Source of the DNA: Clostridia bacterium | GTDB taxonomy: Bacteria; Bacillota; Clostridia; Christensenellales; Aristaeellaceae | Assembly (NCBI GenBank): GCA_017526525.1 | Contig: JAFXRG010000041.1 | Location: 36,228 to 100,227 of the forward strand | Direction of reading: 5' to 3' | DNA: 64,000 nt | Part shown: positions 8,556-16,519 of the stretch, one piece after another | Layout of the letters: the number at the start of each line of letters is the position of its first letter | Position numbering within the stretch: the stretch's first letter is position 1 | Notes under the pieces: generated by a model | Told to the model about the DNA's origin: nothing | Database searches by the model: none | Seen by the model: the letters and a program-made list of their open reading frames with translations, nothing else | Made by a program: the position numbers and the translations under genes

Positions 8556-9530
8556 ATGAAAAGCAACCGTATTCTGACCGCATTGGTTCTGGTTCTGCTG
8601 TTTTCCGCGGTACTGATGACCTGCGCTTTGGCCATGGAGGTTCATCCTGTTCCGGTGGACCATGACCGGACGGACCTGGCAAACGGGAGTTACTCCCTGA
8701 CCGTCAGAAGCGCGGACCGGATCGCCGGAAGCAACTATTTCATCGCGGTGCTGTATCAGCAGGATGTTTATGACGGGGAACGGATCCGGGCGCTGGCACC
8801 GGGGGATACTGTATACGCAGATGACCGGAAATGGACCGTAAAGGAAATCGTTCTCCATCCTGCCGGGGAAGATCCGGCCGCAGGGGTGACGCTGGAGGTT
8901 TTTACGGAGGAAGAACCGGACAGCTATCTGGTTTTCAATCCCCGGGAGGACGGAACCTACGCTGCTGTGATCAACGACTGGATTCCTGTTACGCTGCTGG
9001 GATCGGTGAAGGTTACGCTTCCGCTGGGGGATGGTTTTGAGTATATCCGCATTTCTTCCGGGGAAGAGGAGGATCCGGCAGGGGAAGCGGAACTGAAGGG
9101 TGACCTGGATCTCTTTGGAGGGGATTCCTTTACTGCCTATAATACCACCTGTGAATTCCGGAATGGCGGGTTGGTTCGGGTGACTCATGCCGATTACCCC
9201 CAGGGCCCGGCGGAATACGAAGAGACGCTGCCTGTACCGGTATGGAAATTCTGCCACGGCCTGCGGGACGGCCTGGATATCGCGGTGATTACAGGCTGGC
9301 GCTCGGATTGTGAGGAAGGGAGCATACAGGTTGAAATAACCCCCGAAGAAACGGAAGAGATCCGCCGCCTGGCAATCAACGGAATGGTTACCGCCAAAGG
9401 CAGCGATGAATCAGTTACCGGAGGCACATGGTTTTATCGCTTTGAAACGCCGGGAGGAAAGCATCTGCTGACGATTGAACTGTACAAAGGGATGATTGTT
9501 GCCGCTGACGGCATGTACCGTTACAAATAA
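8556..9530 (+). CDS. Secreted protein of unknown function (324 aa), paralogous domain with 525-2252
   Basis: No family recognised. A signal peptide covers residues 1-26 (MKSNR, hydrophobic core, CALA-ME). Residues about 60-195 share a pattern with the 575-aa secreted protein at 525-2252: LYQQDVY (66-72), then I-x-A-L, P-G-D-x-V, then LPLGDGF (155-161) followed by SGE and a conserved F-x-x-G-x-x-V-x-x-x-x-D end. The C-terminal third is beta-rich and ends GMYRYK. GGAGG lies eight bases before the start. It has no operon partner on its strand. An extracellular binding or sensing role is possible but unproven. Confidence 0.83.
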   Translation: MKSNRILTALVLVLLFSAVLMTCALAMEVHPVPVDHDRTDLANGSYSLTVRSADRIAGSNYFIAVLYQQDVYDGERIRALAPGDTVYADDRKWTVKEIVLHPAGEDPAAGVTLEVFTEEEPDSYLVFNPREDGTYAAVINDWIPVTLLGSVKVTLPLGDGFEYIRISSGEEEDPAGEAELKGDLDLFGGDSFTAYNTTCEFRNGGLVRVTHADYPQGPAEYEETLPVPVWKFCHGLRDGLDIAVITGWRSDCEEGSIQVEITPEETEEIRRLAINGMVTAKGSDESVTGGTWFYRFETPGGKHLLTIELYKGMIVAADGMYRYK

Positions 9531-9575
9531 AAAATAAAACAGGGACACAAATGGGCGGATTCCGACAGGGAAGGA

Positions 9576-10223
9576 TCAGGACCGGATACTTACCCTGTTT
9601 TTTCCGTCCTTTTTGCCTTTGTATAATTCCTCGTCCGCCGAATTGATCCATTCGTCAATACTCTGGCCTTCCCCGTACCAGGCTGCGCCGATGGTGACGG
9701 TCACCCGCAGCTTTTCTCCCTGGTATTCGAAGGGCCAGGATCCGACTTCTTTCTGTATTTTATAAAGAATATCCAGGTTCTTCCTGCTGCCGGCCAGGAG
9801 GAATTCCTCTCCGCCCCACCGGCATACTTCGATGCCTTCCTGCTGACGGAAGATTCCCGCGACGGTTTTCAGGATATAATCCCCGCAGTTATGCCCGCGG
9901 GTGTCGTTGGTCTGTTTGAAATCATCCAGGTCGGCAATGGCCAGCCAGCTGTTTCGGTTCATGATTCTCGGAAACACGGAGGCTATATAATACCGGTTCG
10001 GCAAACCTGTCAGCTTGTCATGCATGGCTTCGCTGGACAATTCTTCCTGGGATCGGACGGCCACCAAAACAAAAATCTGAAGGATGATCAGCATGATCAC
10101 AAAAACGATAAACGCCCAGAAAAGCTGTAATCCTGCCTGAAAAGCTAAAACGGTTTCCGGATTTGCTTCATCCGGAACGGTGAAAAACGTCCTTTGAATC
10201 CAGACGGGTTTCCGGTCCGGCAA
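9576..10223 (-). CDS. Membrane-anchored GGDEF protein, N-terminally short
   Basis: One membrane segment (about residues 31-55), then a GGDEF domain with DKLTGLPNRYY, ADLDDFKQTNDTRGH and RWGGEEF, ending ELYKGKKDGKN. The catalytic motifs are intact, so cyclic-di-GMP synthesis is possible. The gene is odd at its 5' end. The open frame starts only at a stop at 10233-10235; the first usable start is TTG at 10223, two bases after the previous stop, with no ribosome binding site. Most membrane diguanylate cyclases carry two membrane segments around an outer sensor; here only the second remains. It may be a relic that lost its sensor, or be translated by re-initiation from the gene before it. Confidence 0.8.
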   Translation of the reverse strand: MPDRKPVWIQRTFFTVPDEANPETVLAFQAGLQLFWAFIVFVIMLIILQIFVLVAVRSQEELSSEAMHDKLTGLPNRYYIASVFPRIMNRNSWLAIADLDDFKQTNDTRGHNCGDYILKTVAGIFRQQEGIEVCRWGGEEFLLAGSRKNLDILYKIQKEVGSWPFEYQGEKLRVTVTIGAAWYGEGQSIDEWINSADEELYKGKKDGKNRVSIRS

Positions 10224-10225
10224 AA

Positions 10226-10708
10226 TCAGCGATCAACAGATTCCAGCGAATTCATGATCCGGACAATCAGATCCCGGTCAGCGTCCGCATTTTCCTCCCG
10301 GCCGATTCCAAAGAACGCATAGATTGTGCTGCCTTTTCGAATCAGGAAATTGTTGCTGATCTGGGGTATGCCCTCTTTTTCATAGCTGAAACGATAGCCT
10401 TCCGCTTTTTCCTTTCCGGCCTGCAGGGAGAAAAACTCCAGCAGCCGGTAGCCATAGCCCTCGTAGGCTTTGCGGGTCAGCTGTTCATCCTTTTTTACCA
10501 CTGTTTTCAGATCCGTGACCCAGGAAAGGAACAGGGGGGATTTTTTCCAGAGCGCCAGGAGAACGACGTGGTTTTCCCGGTCCCGGACTCCCCACAGGAA
10601 CGGGTTGGGCGATTTCCGGTACATTTCAAGCAGGGTCGTTTCCGACAGGATTTCAAATGAATCCGGAATCTGCAGCGAAAAGGTTTCGTTGATGATTTGC
10701 TTTTTCAT
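10226..10708 (-). CDS. Small protein of unknown function (160 aa)
   Basis: Not recognised. The chain begins with a beta-rich stretch (ETFSLQIPDSFEIL), has a middle LFLSWVTDLKTVVKK helix and ends with YAFFGIGREENADADRDLIVRIMNSLE. This pattern (a 'native lipid-like or PsbP/DcrB-like' beta sheet with a final helix) is common in small stress or transport accessory proteins, but the resemblance is weak. It has no signal peptide. I start it at the ATG at 10708, which has AGGAAGGAACC just upstream; a longer frame to 10795 has no binding site. It is transcribed from the promoter at 10834-10862 together with the shortened GGDEF gene. Confidence 0.75.
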   Translation of the reverse strand: MKKQIINETFSLQIPDSFEILSETTLLEMYRKSPNPFLWGVRDRENHVVLLALWKKSPLFLSWVTDLKTVVKKDEQLTRKAYEGYGYRLLEFFSLQAGKEKAEGYRFSYEKEGIPQISNNFLIRKGSTIYAFFGIGREENADADRDLIVRIMNSLESVDR

Positions 10709-11018
10709 GGCGGTTCCTTCCTGACGGAACAGATTTTCTCCGTCACGACATTTTTGCCGGACTCCCGGGGTACGTTTATTTTGCGTCTTTGACAATCTGT
10801 GGATCCAGTCAGGCTTCCCCTGCCGGTTTTTACATTATACAGCAGCTTTCCTTCCGCATCAATCGGGGACCGCCCTGCTTCGGCAAACCGGAGGTTTTGC
10901 CCGGGAAGAATCCGGCTTCCCGGAAAATTGGTCATTGTAAAGGCGGGATTTATCTGTTAAAATTGCGATGGGAGTTCTGCATACAGTTTATATAATCTAT
11001 TAAGCAGGGGATGTACAG
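10709..11018. other. Intergenic region with divergent promoters (310 bp)
   Basis: No credible gene. The left part holds the minus-strand promoter at 10834-10862. On the plus strand a TATAAT at 10991-10996 lies 23 bases before the zinc-ribbon start, with no good -35 at normal spacing (nearest TTGCGA at 10963-10968, 22 bases away). I see nothing else. Confidence 0.6.
10834..10862 (-). promoter_or_regulatory. Promoter of the 160-aa gene and GGDEF gene
   Basis: Minus strand TTGATG (10862-10857), 17 bases, TATAAT (10839-10834), about 125 bp upstream of the start at 10708. Confidence 0.7.
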
Positions 11019-11423
11019 ATGCGCCTGACAGAGAGAATCAAAGCACTGATTATCCGGAAAAAGCCGGAACCGGTTCAGAAGCCGGAAGAGCCGGAGCGCC
11101 CGGCACGGATAAAAAAAGTTTGCAGCGGATGCGGAAAGACGTTTTCCGTTGATCCGTCCTGGGAACATATACCGAATTACTGCAAGGAATGCAAAACCCG
11201 GTTTACGCAGGAGAAGGAAAAGAAACAGCGGGCGGGAGCTCCCCGGAAAATCACCCGGAAATGCAGGACATGCGGCAGGTTTTTTACCTTTCCGAGCACG
11301 CTTCCTCATTATCCGAATTATTGCAGCAACTGCCGGAAAAGCCATCAGGCAGCCATGAAGGAAAAATACAGGAACCCTTCGGCAGGAAAAAAGGGAAAGA
11401 CCGGGGAGGTGAAACATCCATGA
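11019..11423 (+). CDS. Double zinc-ribbon protein (134 aa)
   Basis: A basic protein with two related zinc-binding units: VCSGCGKTF to YCKECKTRF (about residues 35-67) and KCRTCGRFF to YCSNCRKSH (about 83-112). Each has a C-x-x-C pair followed by a second C-x-x-C. Tandem units of this kind occur in small nucleic-acid-binding or adaptor proteins; no specific role is known to me. Its stop overlaps the SstT start as ATGA, so the two are co-translated. AGGGG lies eight bases before the start. The link to serine uptake is positional only. Confidence 0.85.
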   Translation: MRLTERIKALIIRKKPEPVQKPEEPERPARIKKVCSGCGKTFSVDPSWEHIPNYCKECKTRFTQEKEKKQRAGAPRKITRKCRTCGRFFTFPSTLPHYPNYCSNCRKSHQAAMKEKYRNPSAGKKGKTGEVKHP

Positions 11424-12679
11424 GTAAGCTGATTCGGAAGGTGCGTCAGACAAGTCCCATGCTGCGGATTATCATTACCCTTGTGATCGGTGCTGTTCTC
11501 GGAATCCTGGCTCCGGGAATTACGATTATCGAAATGATGGGGTCTGTATTTGTCGGGGCTCTGAAAGCAATTGCCCCGATTCTTGTGTTTGTTTTGGTTA
11601 TTTCTTCCCTGACACAAAGCAAAGCCGGGCTGGACAGGCGATTCGGCACCGTGATTTTCCTGTATCTGCTGTCCACCGTTCTTGCCGGTGTGGTGGCGGT
11701 GTCGGCCTGCTTCCTGTTTCCGCTTAAGGTACCGCTGCCGATGAAAGTGGAAGAAGTGACCGGAACGCCGACCAGCGTCTGGGTGGCTTTGGGGGACCTG
11801 GTGATCGGGATGGTCAGCAATCCTGTGGCGGCGCTGGCGGAGGCAAACTATATCAGTATTCTGTTCTGGGCTGTGCTGCTGGGGCTGATCTTCCGGAAAA
11901 AGGCTTCCGAATCCATGGTTCAGGTGATTTCCGACCTGTCGGATGGAATTTCAAAGCTGGTAAGCTGGATTATCAGCCTGGCGCCTTTGGGCATTATGGG
12001 GTTGATTTACAATACGGTTTCGCACCACGGGATTTCCATCTTTGCTGATTACGGGAAGCTGCTGCTCCTGCTGGTCGGTACGATGCTGGTGTGCGCACTG
12101 GTGCTGAATCCCCTGCTGGTTTTCCTGGCGATCCGGAGGAATCCCTATCCGCTGGTTTTCCGGTGCCTGAAGGAAAGCGCGGTGATGGCATTCTTCATGC
12201 GTTCTTCCGCGGCAAACATCCCGGTGAATATGAAGCTTTGCAAGAAACTTGGACTGGATGAGGAAGTGTATTCCGTATCCATTCCGCTGGGCGCCACCAT
12301 CAATATGGACGGAGCGGCGGTGGTGATTTCCATTCTGGCCATGACGGCTGCCTATACGGTGGGCGTGAAGGTTGACCTGGCATCCGCGATTGTTCTTTCG
12401 CTGGTATCAACCATAGCAGCCTGCGGAACATCCGGTGTGGCCGGCGGATCGCTGCTGCTTGTACCGCTGGCCTGTTCCGTTTTCGGCGTTCCTCCGGACG
12501 CGGGTATGGCGATGGTGGGCGTCGGGTATGTGATCAACGCGATTCAGGATTCCTTTGAAACAGCTTTGAATTCGTCCGGAGACGTGCTGTTTACCGCCAC
12601 TGCGGAATACCGCCAGTGGCGCCGGACCGGGAAAAGCCTGCCCCGTTTCCTCGGAGGAACCACGGAAACAGAGATTTAG
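11420..12679 (+). CDS. sstT: Serine/threonine:sodium symporter SstT
   Basis: A 419-residue membrane protein of the dicarboxylate/amino acid:cation symporter family. Hydrophobic segments start at residue 15. The family's substrate-site hairpins show as FFMRSSAANIPVNM and the unwound TM7 motif as IPLGATINMDGAA, followed by ACGTSGVAGGS and the late VINAIQDSFETALN. The S-S-A-A-N-I-P and N-M-D-G-A patterns are typical of SstT. It imports L-serine and L-threonine with Na+. The ATG at 11420 overlaps the previous stop by four bases; open frame upstream of it belongs to the zinc-ribbon gene in another frame. The serine dehydratase gene follows 15 bases later, which supports the substrate. Confidence 0.95.
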   Translation: MSKLIRKVRQTSPMLRIIITLVIGAVLGILAPGITIIEMMGSVFVGALKAIAPILVFVLVISSLTQSKAGLDRRFGTVIFLYLLSTVLAGVVAVSACFLFPLKVPLPMKVEEVTGTPTSVWVALGDLVIGMVSNPVAALAEANYISILFWAVLLGLIFRKKASESMVQVISDLSDGISKLVSWIISLAPLGIMGLIYNTVSHHGISIFADYGKLLLLLVGTMLVCALVLNPLLVFLAIRRNPYPLVFRCLKESAVMAFFMRSSAANIPVNMKLCKKLGLDEEVYSVSIPLGATINMDGAAVVISILAMTAAYTVGVKVDLASAIVLSLVSTIAACGTSGVAGGSLLLVPLACSVFGVPPDAGMAMVGVGYVINAIQDSFETALNSSGDVLFTATAEYRQWRRTGKSLPRFLGGTTETEI

Positions 12680-12694
12680 GGAGAGTGCAGTTTT

Positions 12695-13897
12695 ATGAAG
12701 ACCATCAAATCTGTATACAAAATCGGTCACGGCCCCTCCAGTTCCCATACGGTGGGTCCCTACCGGGCGGCTGTGCTGATCCGGAAACGCTATCCGGAGG
12801 CGGATGGCTTCAGGGTTACACTCTTTGGCTCCCTGGCGTTTACCGGGGAGGGACACGGAACCGGGAAGGCGATCCTGAGCGGCCTTCCCGGGGCAAAGAT
12901 CCTGTTTAACCGGAAGGAAACGGATCTTCCGCATCCGAATACCATGCTGTTTGAAGCTTTCCGGGAGGGAAAAACCATCGGAACCAACCGGGTGTTCAGC
13001 ATCGGCGGCGGAAATATCCGTTTCGAAGGCGAAACATCGGAAGAAGAAAAGGAAGTTTATCCCCAGAAAAATTTCACCGAAATCCTGGAAACCTGCAAAG
13101 AGAAAAAAATATCCCTCTGCCGGTTCATCACGCAAATGGAGGATGACGGGCTGAGGGAATACCTAAAAACGGTATGGCAGGCCATGAAAGAATCCGTTGT
13201 TCGCGGCCTGGCTGCGGAGGGAACGCTGCCCGGAGGCCTCGGCGTGGCCCGAAAAGCCGGAACGCTGTTCCGGAAACGCTGCTACAATGAAAGCGCGGAT
13301 GTGGCTATGAACCGCATCATCGCGGCCTATGCCTATGCGGTCAGCGAAGAAAACGCGGATGAACATATTGTAGTGACGGCGCCAACCTGCGGAAGCTGCG
13401 GGGTTCTGCCTGCCGTGATGTACTATATGGAAACAGACCGTGGCTTTCCGGAGGAGGAAATCCTGAGCGCGCTGGCGGTGGCAGGCCTGGTGGGCAACGT
13501 GATCCGCACCAATGCCAGCATTTCCGGCGCGGAATGCGGATGCCAGGCAGAAATCGGCAGCGCCTGCTCCATGACGGCGGCGGCGCTGGCGTCCCTGTAC
13601 GGCCTGAATACGGATCAGATCGAATATGCTGCGGAGATTGCCATGGAGCACAACCTGGGGCTGACCTGTGACCCGGTGAAGGGCCTGGTCCAGATTCCCT
13701 GTATCGAACGCAACGCCGTTGCGGCCATGCGGGCGATCAGTTCCGTGAACCTGTCCAGGTTCCTGTATGAAACCCGGAAGATTTCCTTTGACGAGGTGGT
13801 GGCGACCATGTACCGCACCGGGAAGGATATGGACGAAAAATACCGGGAAACAAGCCACGGCGGACTGGCGCAGATCTATACCGGGTATCAGGGATAA
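12695..13897 (+). CDS. sdaA: L-serine ammonia-lyase (iron-sulfur, single chain)
   Basis: Deaminates L-serine to pyruvate and ammonia using a [4Fe-4S] cluster. The N-terminal beta part carries the hallmark IGHGPSSSHTVGP (about residues 10-22). The C-terminal alpha part carries APTCGSCGVLP (Cys232, Cys235), GAECGCQAE (Cys281, Cys283) and SACSM (Cys291), which include the likely cluster ligands, then ALASLYG and NLGLTCDPVKGLVQIPCIERN. At 400 residues it is shorter than the usual 450-460 of one-chain enzymes. GGGAGAG precedes the start. With SstT upstream it forms a serine uptake and catabolism unit. Confidence 0.95.
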   Translation: MKTIKSVYKIGHGPSSSHTVGPYRAAVLIRKRYPEADGFRVTLFGSLAFTGEGHGTGKAILSGLPGAKILFNRKETDLPHPNTMLFEAFREGKTIGTNRVFSIGGGNIRFEGETSEEEKEVYPQKNFTEILETCKEKKISLCRFITQMEDDGLREYLKTVWQAMKESVVRGLAAEGTLPGGLGVARKAGTLFRKRCYNESADVAMNRIIAAYAYAVSEENADEHIVVTAPTCGSCGVLPAVMYYMETDRGFPEEEILSALAVAGLVGNVIRTNASISGAECGCQAEIGSACSMTAAALASLYGLNTDQIEYAAEIAMEHNLGLTCDPVKGLVQIPCIERNAVAAMRAISSVNLSRFLYETRKISFDEVVATMYRTGKDMDEKYRETSHGGLAQIYTGYQG

Positions 13898-13933
13898 CCG
13901 ATCCGCGGAAAGCCCGCCGGGCAATCCGACGGA

Positions 13934-15517
13934 TCAGTGCTGAATCTGCGTGCCTTTCTGCGCCATCTGCTTCGCAACTGCCGGGGCCAGATAACGGACG
14001 ACCGCGGGAATCAGTTCGTGATCAAAATTTTCACGCACATCGCATTTTTCCCCGATGACCAGGGTGGATTCGCATCCCGGACGGCAGGCAGGCCAGGCGG
14101 GAAGGGTATCGTGTCCGGGCCGGCCGGTCCGGGCGAAGGCCATGACGCTGCCGAAAACCTGCTCCTGGACCCTTTCCGCGGTGCTGTTGTCGCCGTCCGG
14201 CCGGTGGGTATGCTCCACCAGATCGATATTGTGGAATACATACGGAATATCGCTGCAATGCCAGGGAGGCGTGGAGCCGCAGAGGGGCTGGTCCAGGCTG
14301 AATAGATAGGAGAAGGTGCAGTCGTTCAGCGCGGAACGCCGGGCAATGTATTCGATTTCCGGGCCGCGGAAAATGTAATCCAGCTGCAGGAGGTCGATGA
14401 GTTCCCGCTCCGGATAGGCTTTGCGGAACAGGGGGATCAGGATGTCCGCCGCTTCATCGCCGGCGATGCCGCGCAGGATTTCCTGTTGCTTCGGCCCGGA
14501 CAGGGAAGCCCTGTCAAAGGGCGGGGGCGCAAAGGAAAAGAACTCACTGAAGACGCTGCCGACCATCAGCGGGACTTGCCGGGTTTCCTTCCGGAACCCG
14601 ACCCGGCAGGGATCGCCGGCATAAAACGCGTTGGGGTGCGGTTTGCAGCCCACATACTTTCCTGCCTTCTGAAAAGCGGGCCGGAGCTTCAGATACGCCC
14701 GGGCAAGCCGCCGGTAATCCACGGTTTCCAGGTCGTGGACGGAGGACAGGCCCAGTTCGGCCAGGAGGGCTTCGGCCATTTCCCGGCCGGAGTTCCGTTC
14801 GTCCGCCAGCATGCCGATGACGCCGCTCATATTGATTCCTTTGGCGTACAGGCCGTCCGCCGCGGGCGTCTGCAGCAGGGTTGTGACTTTTGCCCCACCG
14901 CCGGACTGGCCGAATACCGTAACGTTTGCCGGATCGCCGCCGAAAGCGGCGATGTTTTCATGCACCCATTGCAGGGCCGCGATGATATCGTCCGTGCCGG
15001 CATTGGCGGAGTTTGCGTACTCCGTGCCGAAATCGGAAAGATCAAAATAGCCCAGGATATTCAGCCGGTGATTGACGGTAACCACCACTGCATCGCCGAG
15101 CCGGGCCATGTTCGCGCCGTCATAAGCCACCTGCTCAATGGCGGAGCCGGCTTCGAATCCGCCTCCGTGAAGCCATACCAGAACGGGCCGCCCCCGGTCA
15201 TCCGGCGCGGGGGTCCAGATGTTCAGGTTCAGGCAGTCCTCATCCATGGGCCAGAATCTGTGGGGAACATAAAGCTCACCGCTCGGCCTGTCGTTTGTCA
15301 TCAGCGGGCAGACATAGCCGTAGCTGGCGGCGTCAAAAACGTTTTCCCATTTTTCAACGGGTTCGGGGGCGTGGAATCTTTTTGCTTTGGCATAGGGGAT
15401 TCCCTTGAAAATATAAAGGCCGTTCTGCTCATAGCCCTTTACGGACCCCTTGTCCGTCCGGATGACCGCGGTGCCGCTGTCGCATCTGAAAGTCTGGCCC
15501 ATTTCCGTATCACGCAT
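13934..15517 (-). CDS. Type B carboxylesterase
   Basis: Alpha/beta hydrolase of 527 residues. The oxyanion loop VWLHGGGFEAGS, the nucleophile elbow FGQSGGG (usual form GESAGG), an acid region GSVFSEFFSF and the catalytic His in PPWHCSDIPYVF match type B esterases (COesterase family). No signal peptide, so cytoplasmic. It could remove acetyl, feruloyl or similar esters from imported sugars or act on xenobiotics; nothing nearby fixes the substrate. The start at 15517 has a weak binding site; an ATG 15 bases later is possible. It has its own promoter at 15588-15615. Confidence 0.92.
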   Translation of the reverse strand: MRDTEMGQTFRCDSGTAVIRTDKGSVKGYEQNGLYIFKGIPYAKAKRFHAPEPVEKWENVFDAASYGYVCPLMTNDRPSGELYVPHRFWPMDEDCLNLNIWTPAPDDRGRPVLVWLHGGGFEAGSAIEQVAYDGANMARLGDAVVVTVNHRLNILGYFDLSDFGTEYANSANAGTDDIIAALQWVHENIAAFGGDPANVTVFGQSGGGAKVTTLLQTPAADGLYAKGINMSGVIGMLADERNSGREMAEALLAELGLSSVHDLETVDYRRLARAYLKLRPAFQKAGKYVGCKPHPNAFYAGDPCRVGFRKETRQVPLMVGSVFSEFFSFAPPPFDRASLSGPKQQEILRGIAGDEAADILIPLFRKAYPERELIDLLQLDYIFRGPEIEYIARRSALNDCTFSYLFSLDQPLCGSTPPWHCSDIPYVFHNIDLVEHTHRPDGDNSTAERVQEQVFGSVMAFARTGRPGHDTLPAWPACRPGCESTLVIGEKCDVRENFDHELIPAVVRYLAPAVAKQMAQKGTQIQH

Positions 15518-15587
15518 CCTTTCGTTTTGCCGTTCATTGCTTTGCTATCCATGTTTTTTCAGCCGCTGCTGCGTTTTTTCTGAGTCC

Positions 15588-15615
15588 ATTATACGTGAAA
15601 GAAACAGAAAAGCAA
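15588..15615 (-). promoter_or_regulatory. Promoter of the carboxylesterase gene
   Basis: Minus strand TTGCTT (15615-15610), 16 bases, TATAAT (15593-15588), about 70 bp before the start. Confidence 0.6.
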
Positions 15616-15748
15616 CAGTGCTTTTTCCGGGTCCGGACGAACGTTGTTTTTCTGACGGCAAACGGGTAAAATGTCACCGGACAAGCCTGACACCGCGGCG
15701 GGGAATGCTTCCGGCTCGGGAAGAATGAACGGGGATTCAGAGGATAAT

Positions 15749-16513
15749 ATGATTGAATATCATGTGAGGATTAACGGGATTCAGGTGAACGCCTCCTTCC
15801 GGGAACAAACGGTGGAAAAGATTTTTCTTCCGCTGCTGCAAAGACTGACGGCGCTTCAGAAAAACCGGGGGAAGCGGATCCTGGTGATGCTGGCGGCGCC
15901 GCCTGGCGCGGGGAAAAGCACACTGGCCGGCTTCCTGGAACAGCTTGCCCGGGAACAGAAGGAGCCGGACAGCTTCCAGAGCATCGGGATGGACGGCTTT
16001 CACAGAAGACAGGAATACCTGGTCAGCCATTGCACCGAACGGAATGGCCGGCAGATTCCGATGGTGGAAATTAAAGGGGCGCCCGTTACCTTTGACCTGG
16101 AGCGCCTGACCGATAGCGTCAGGAGGGTGGCATCCGGGGCAACCTGCGGATGGCCTGTTTACGACCGGATGCTCCATAATCCGGTGGAGGATGCGCTGAC
16201 CGTCAGCGGAAAGGTTATTCTCCTGGAGGGAAACTATCTTCTGCTGAATGAGCCCGGATGGAACGAACTGAGAAACTATGCCGATTATACCGTATCCGTC
16301 CGCGCGGAGGAGGCGTTTCTGCGCGAAAGGCTGACGGACAGGAAAATCAAAACCGGAAAGGATCCGGAAGAGGCCGCCCGCTTTGTGGATTTCAGCGACA
16401 TGCCGAATGTCCGCCTGTGCCTTGAAAAAACGGCAGAGGCGGACCTGCAGCTGCAGCTGGACCGCAGCGGGGATTATCATCTTGTTTCAGAAAAGGCAAA
16501 CGGTGGAGACTGA
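15749..16513 (+). CDS. P-loop nucleoside/nucleotide kinase family protein
   Basis: A 254-residue phosphoribulokinase/uridine kinase-like protein. Walker A is APPGAGKST (about residues 50-58), then SIGMDGFHRR, which is the Walker-B-like D-x-F-H of this family, a VYDRMLHNP motif, and LEGNYLLLNEPGWNEL. This set is typical of YggC/FrcK-like sugar or nucleoside kinases. It likely phosphorylates a small sugar or nucleoside. The frame is open upstream to 15671, but the ATG at 15749 has AGAGGAT at good spacing and begins just before conserved sequence. It stands alone between two minus-strand genes. Substrate unknown. Confidence 0.88.
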   Translation: MIEYHVRINGIQVNASFREQTVEKIFLPLLQRLTALQKNRGKRILVMLAAPPGAGKSTLAGFLEQLAREQKEPDSFQSIGMDGFHRRQEYLVSHCTERNGRQIPMVEIKGAPVTFDLERLTDSVRRVASGATCGWPVYDRMLHNPVEDALTVSGKVILLEGNYLLLNEPGWNELRNYADYTVSVRAEEAFLRERLTDRKIKTGKDPEEAARFVDFSDMPNVRLCLEKTAEADLQLQLDRSGDYHLVSEKANGGD

Positions 16514-16519
16514 AAGCAG

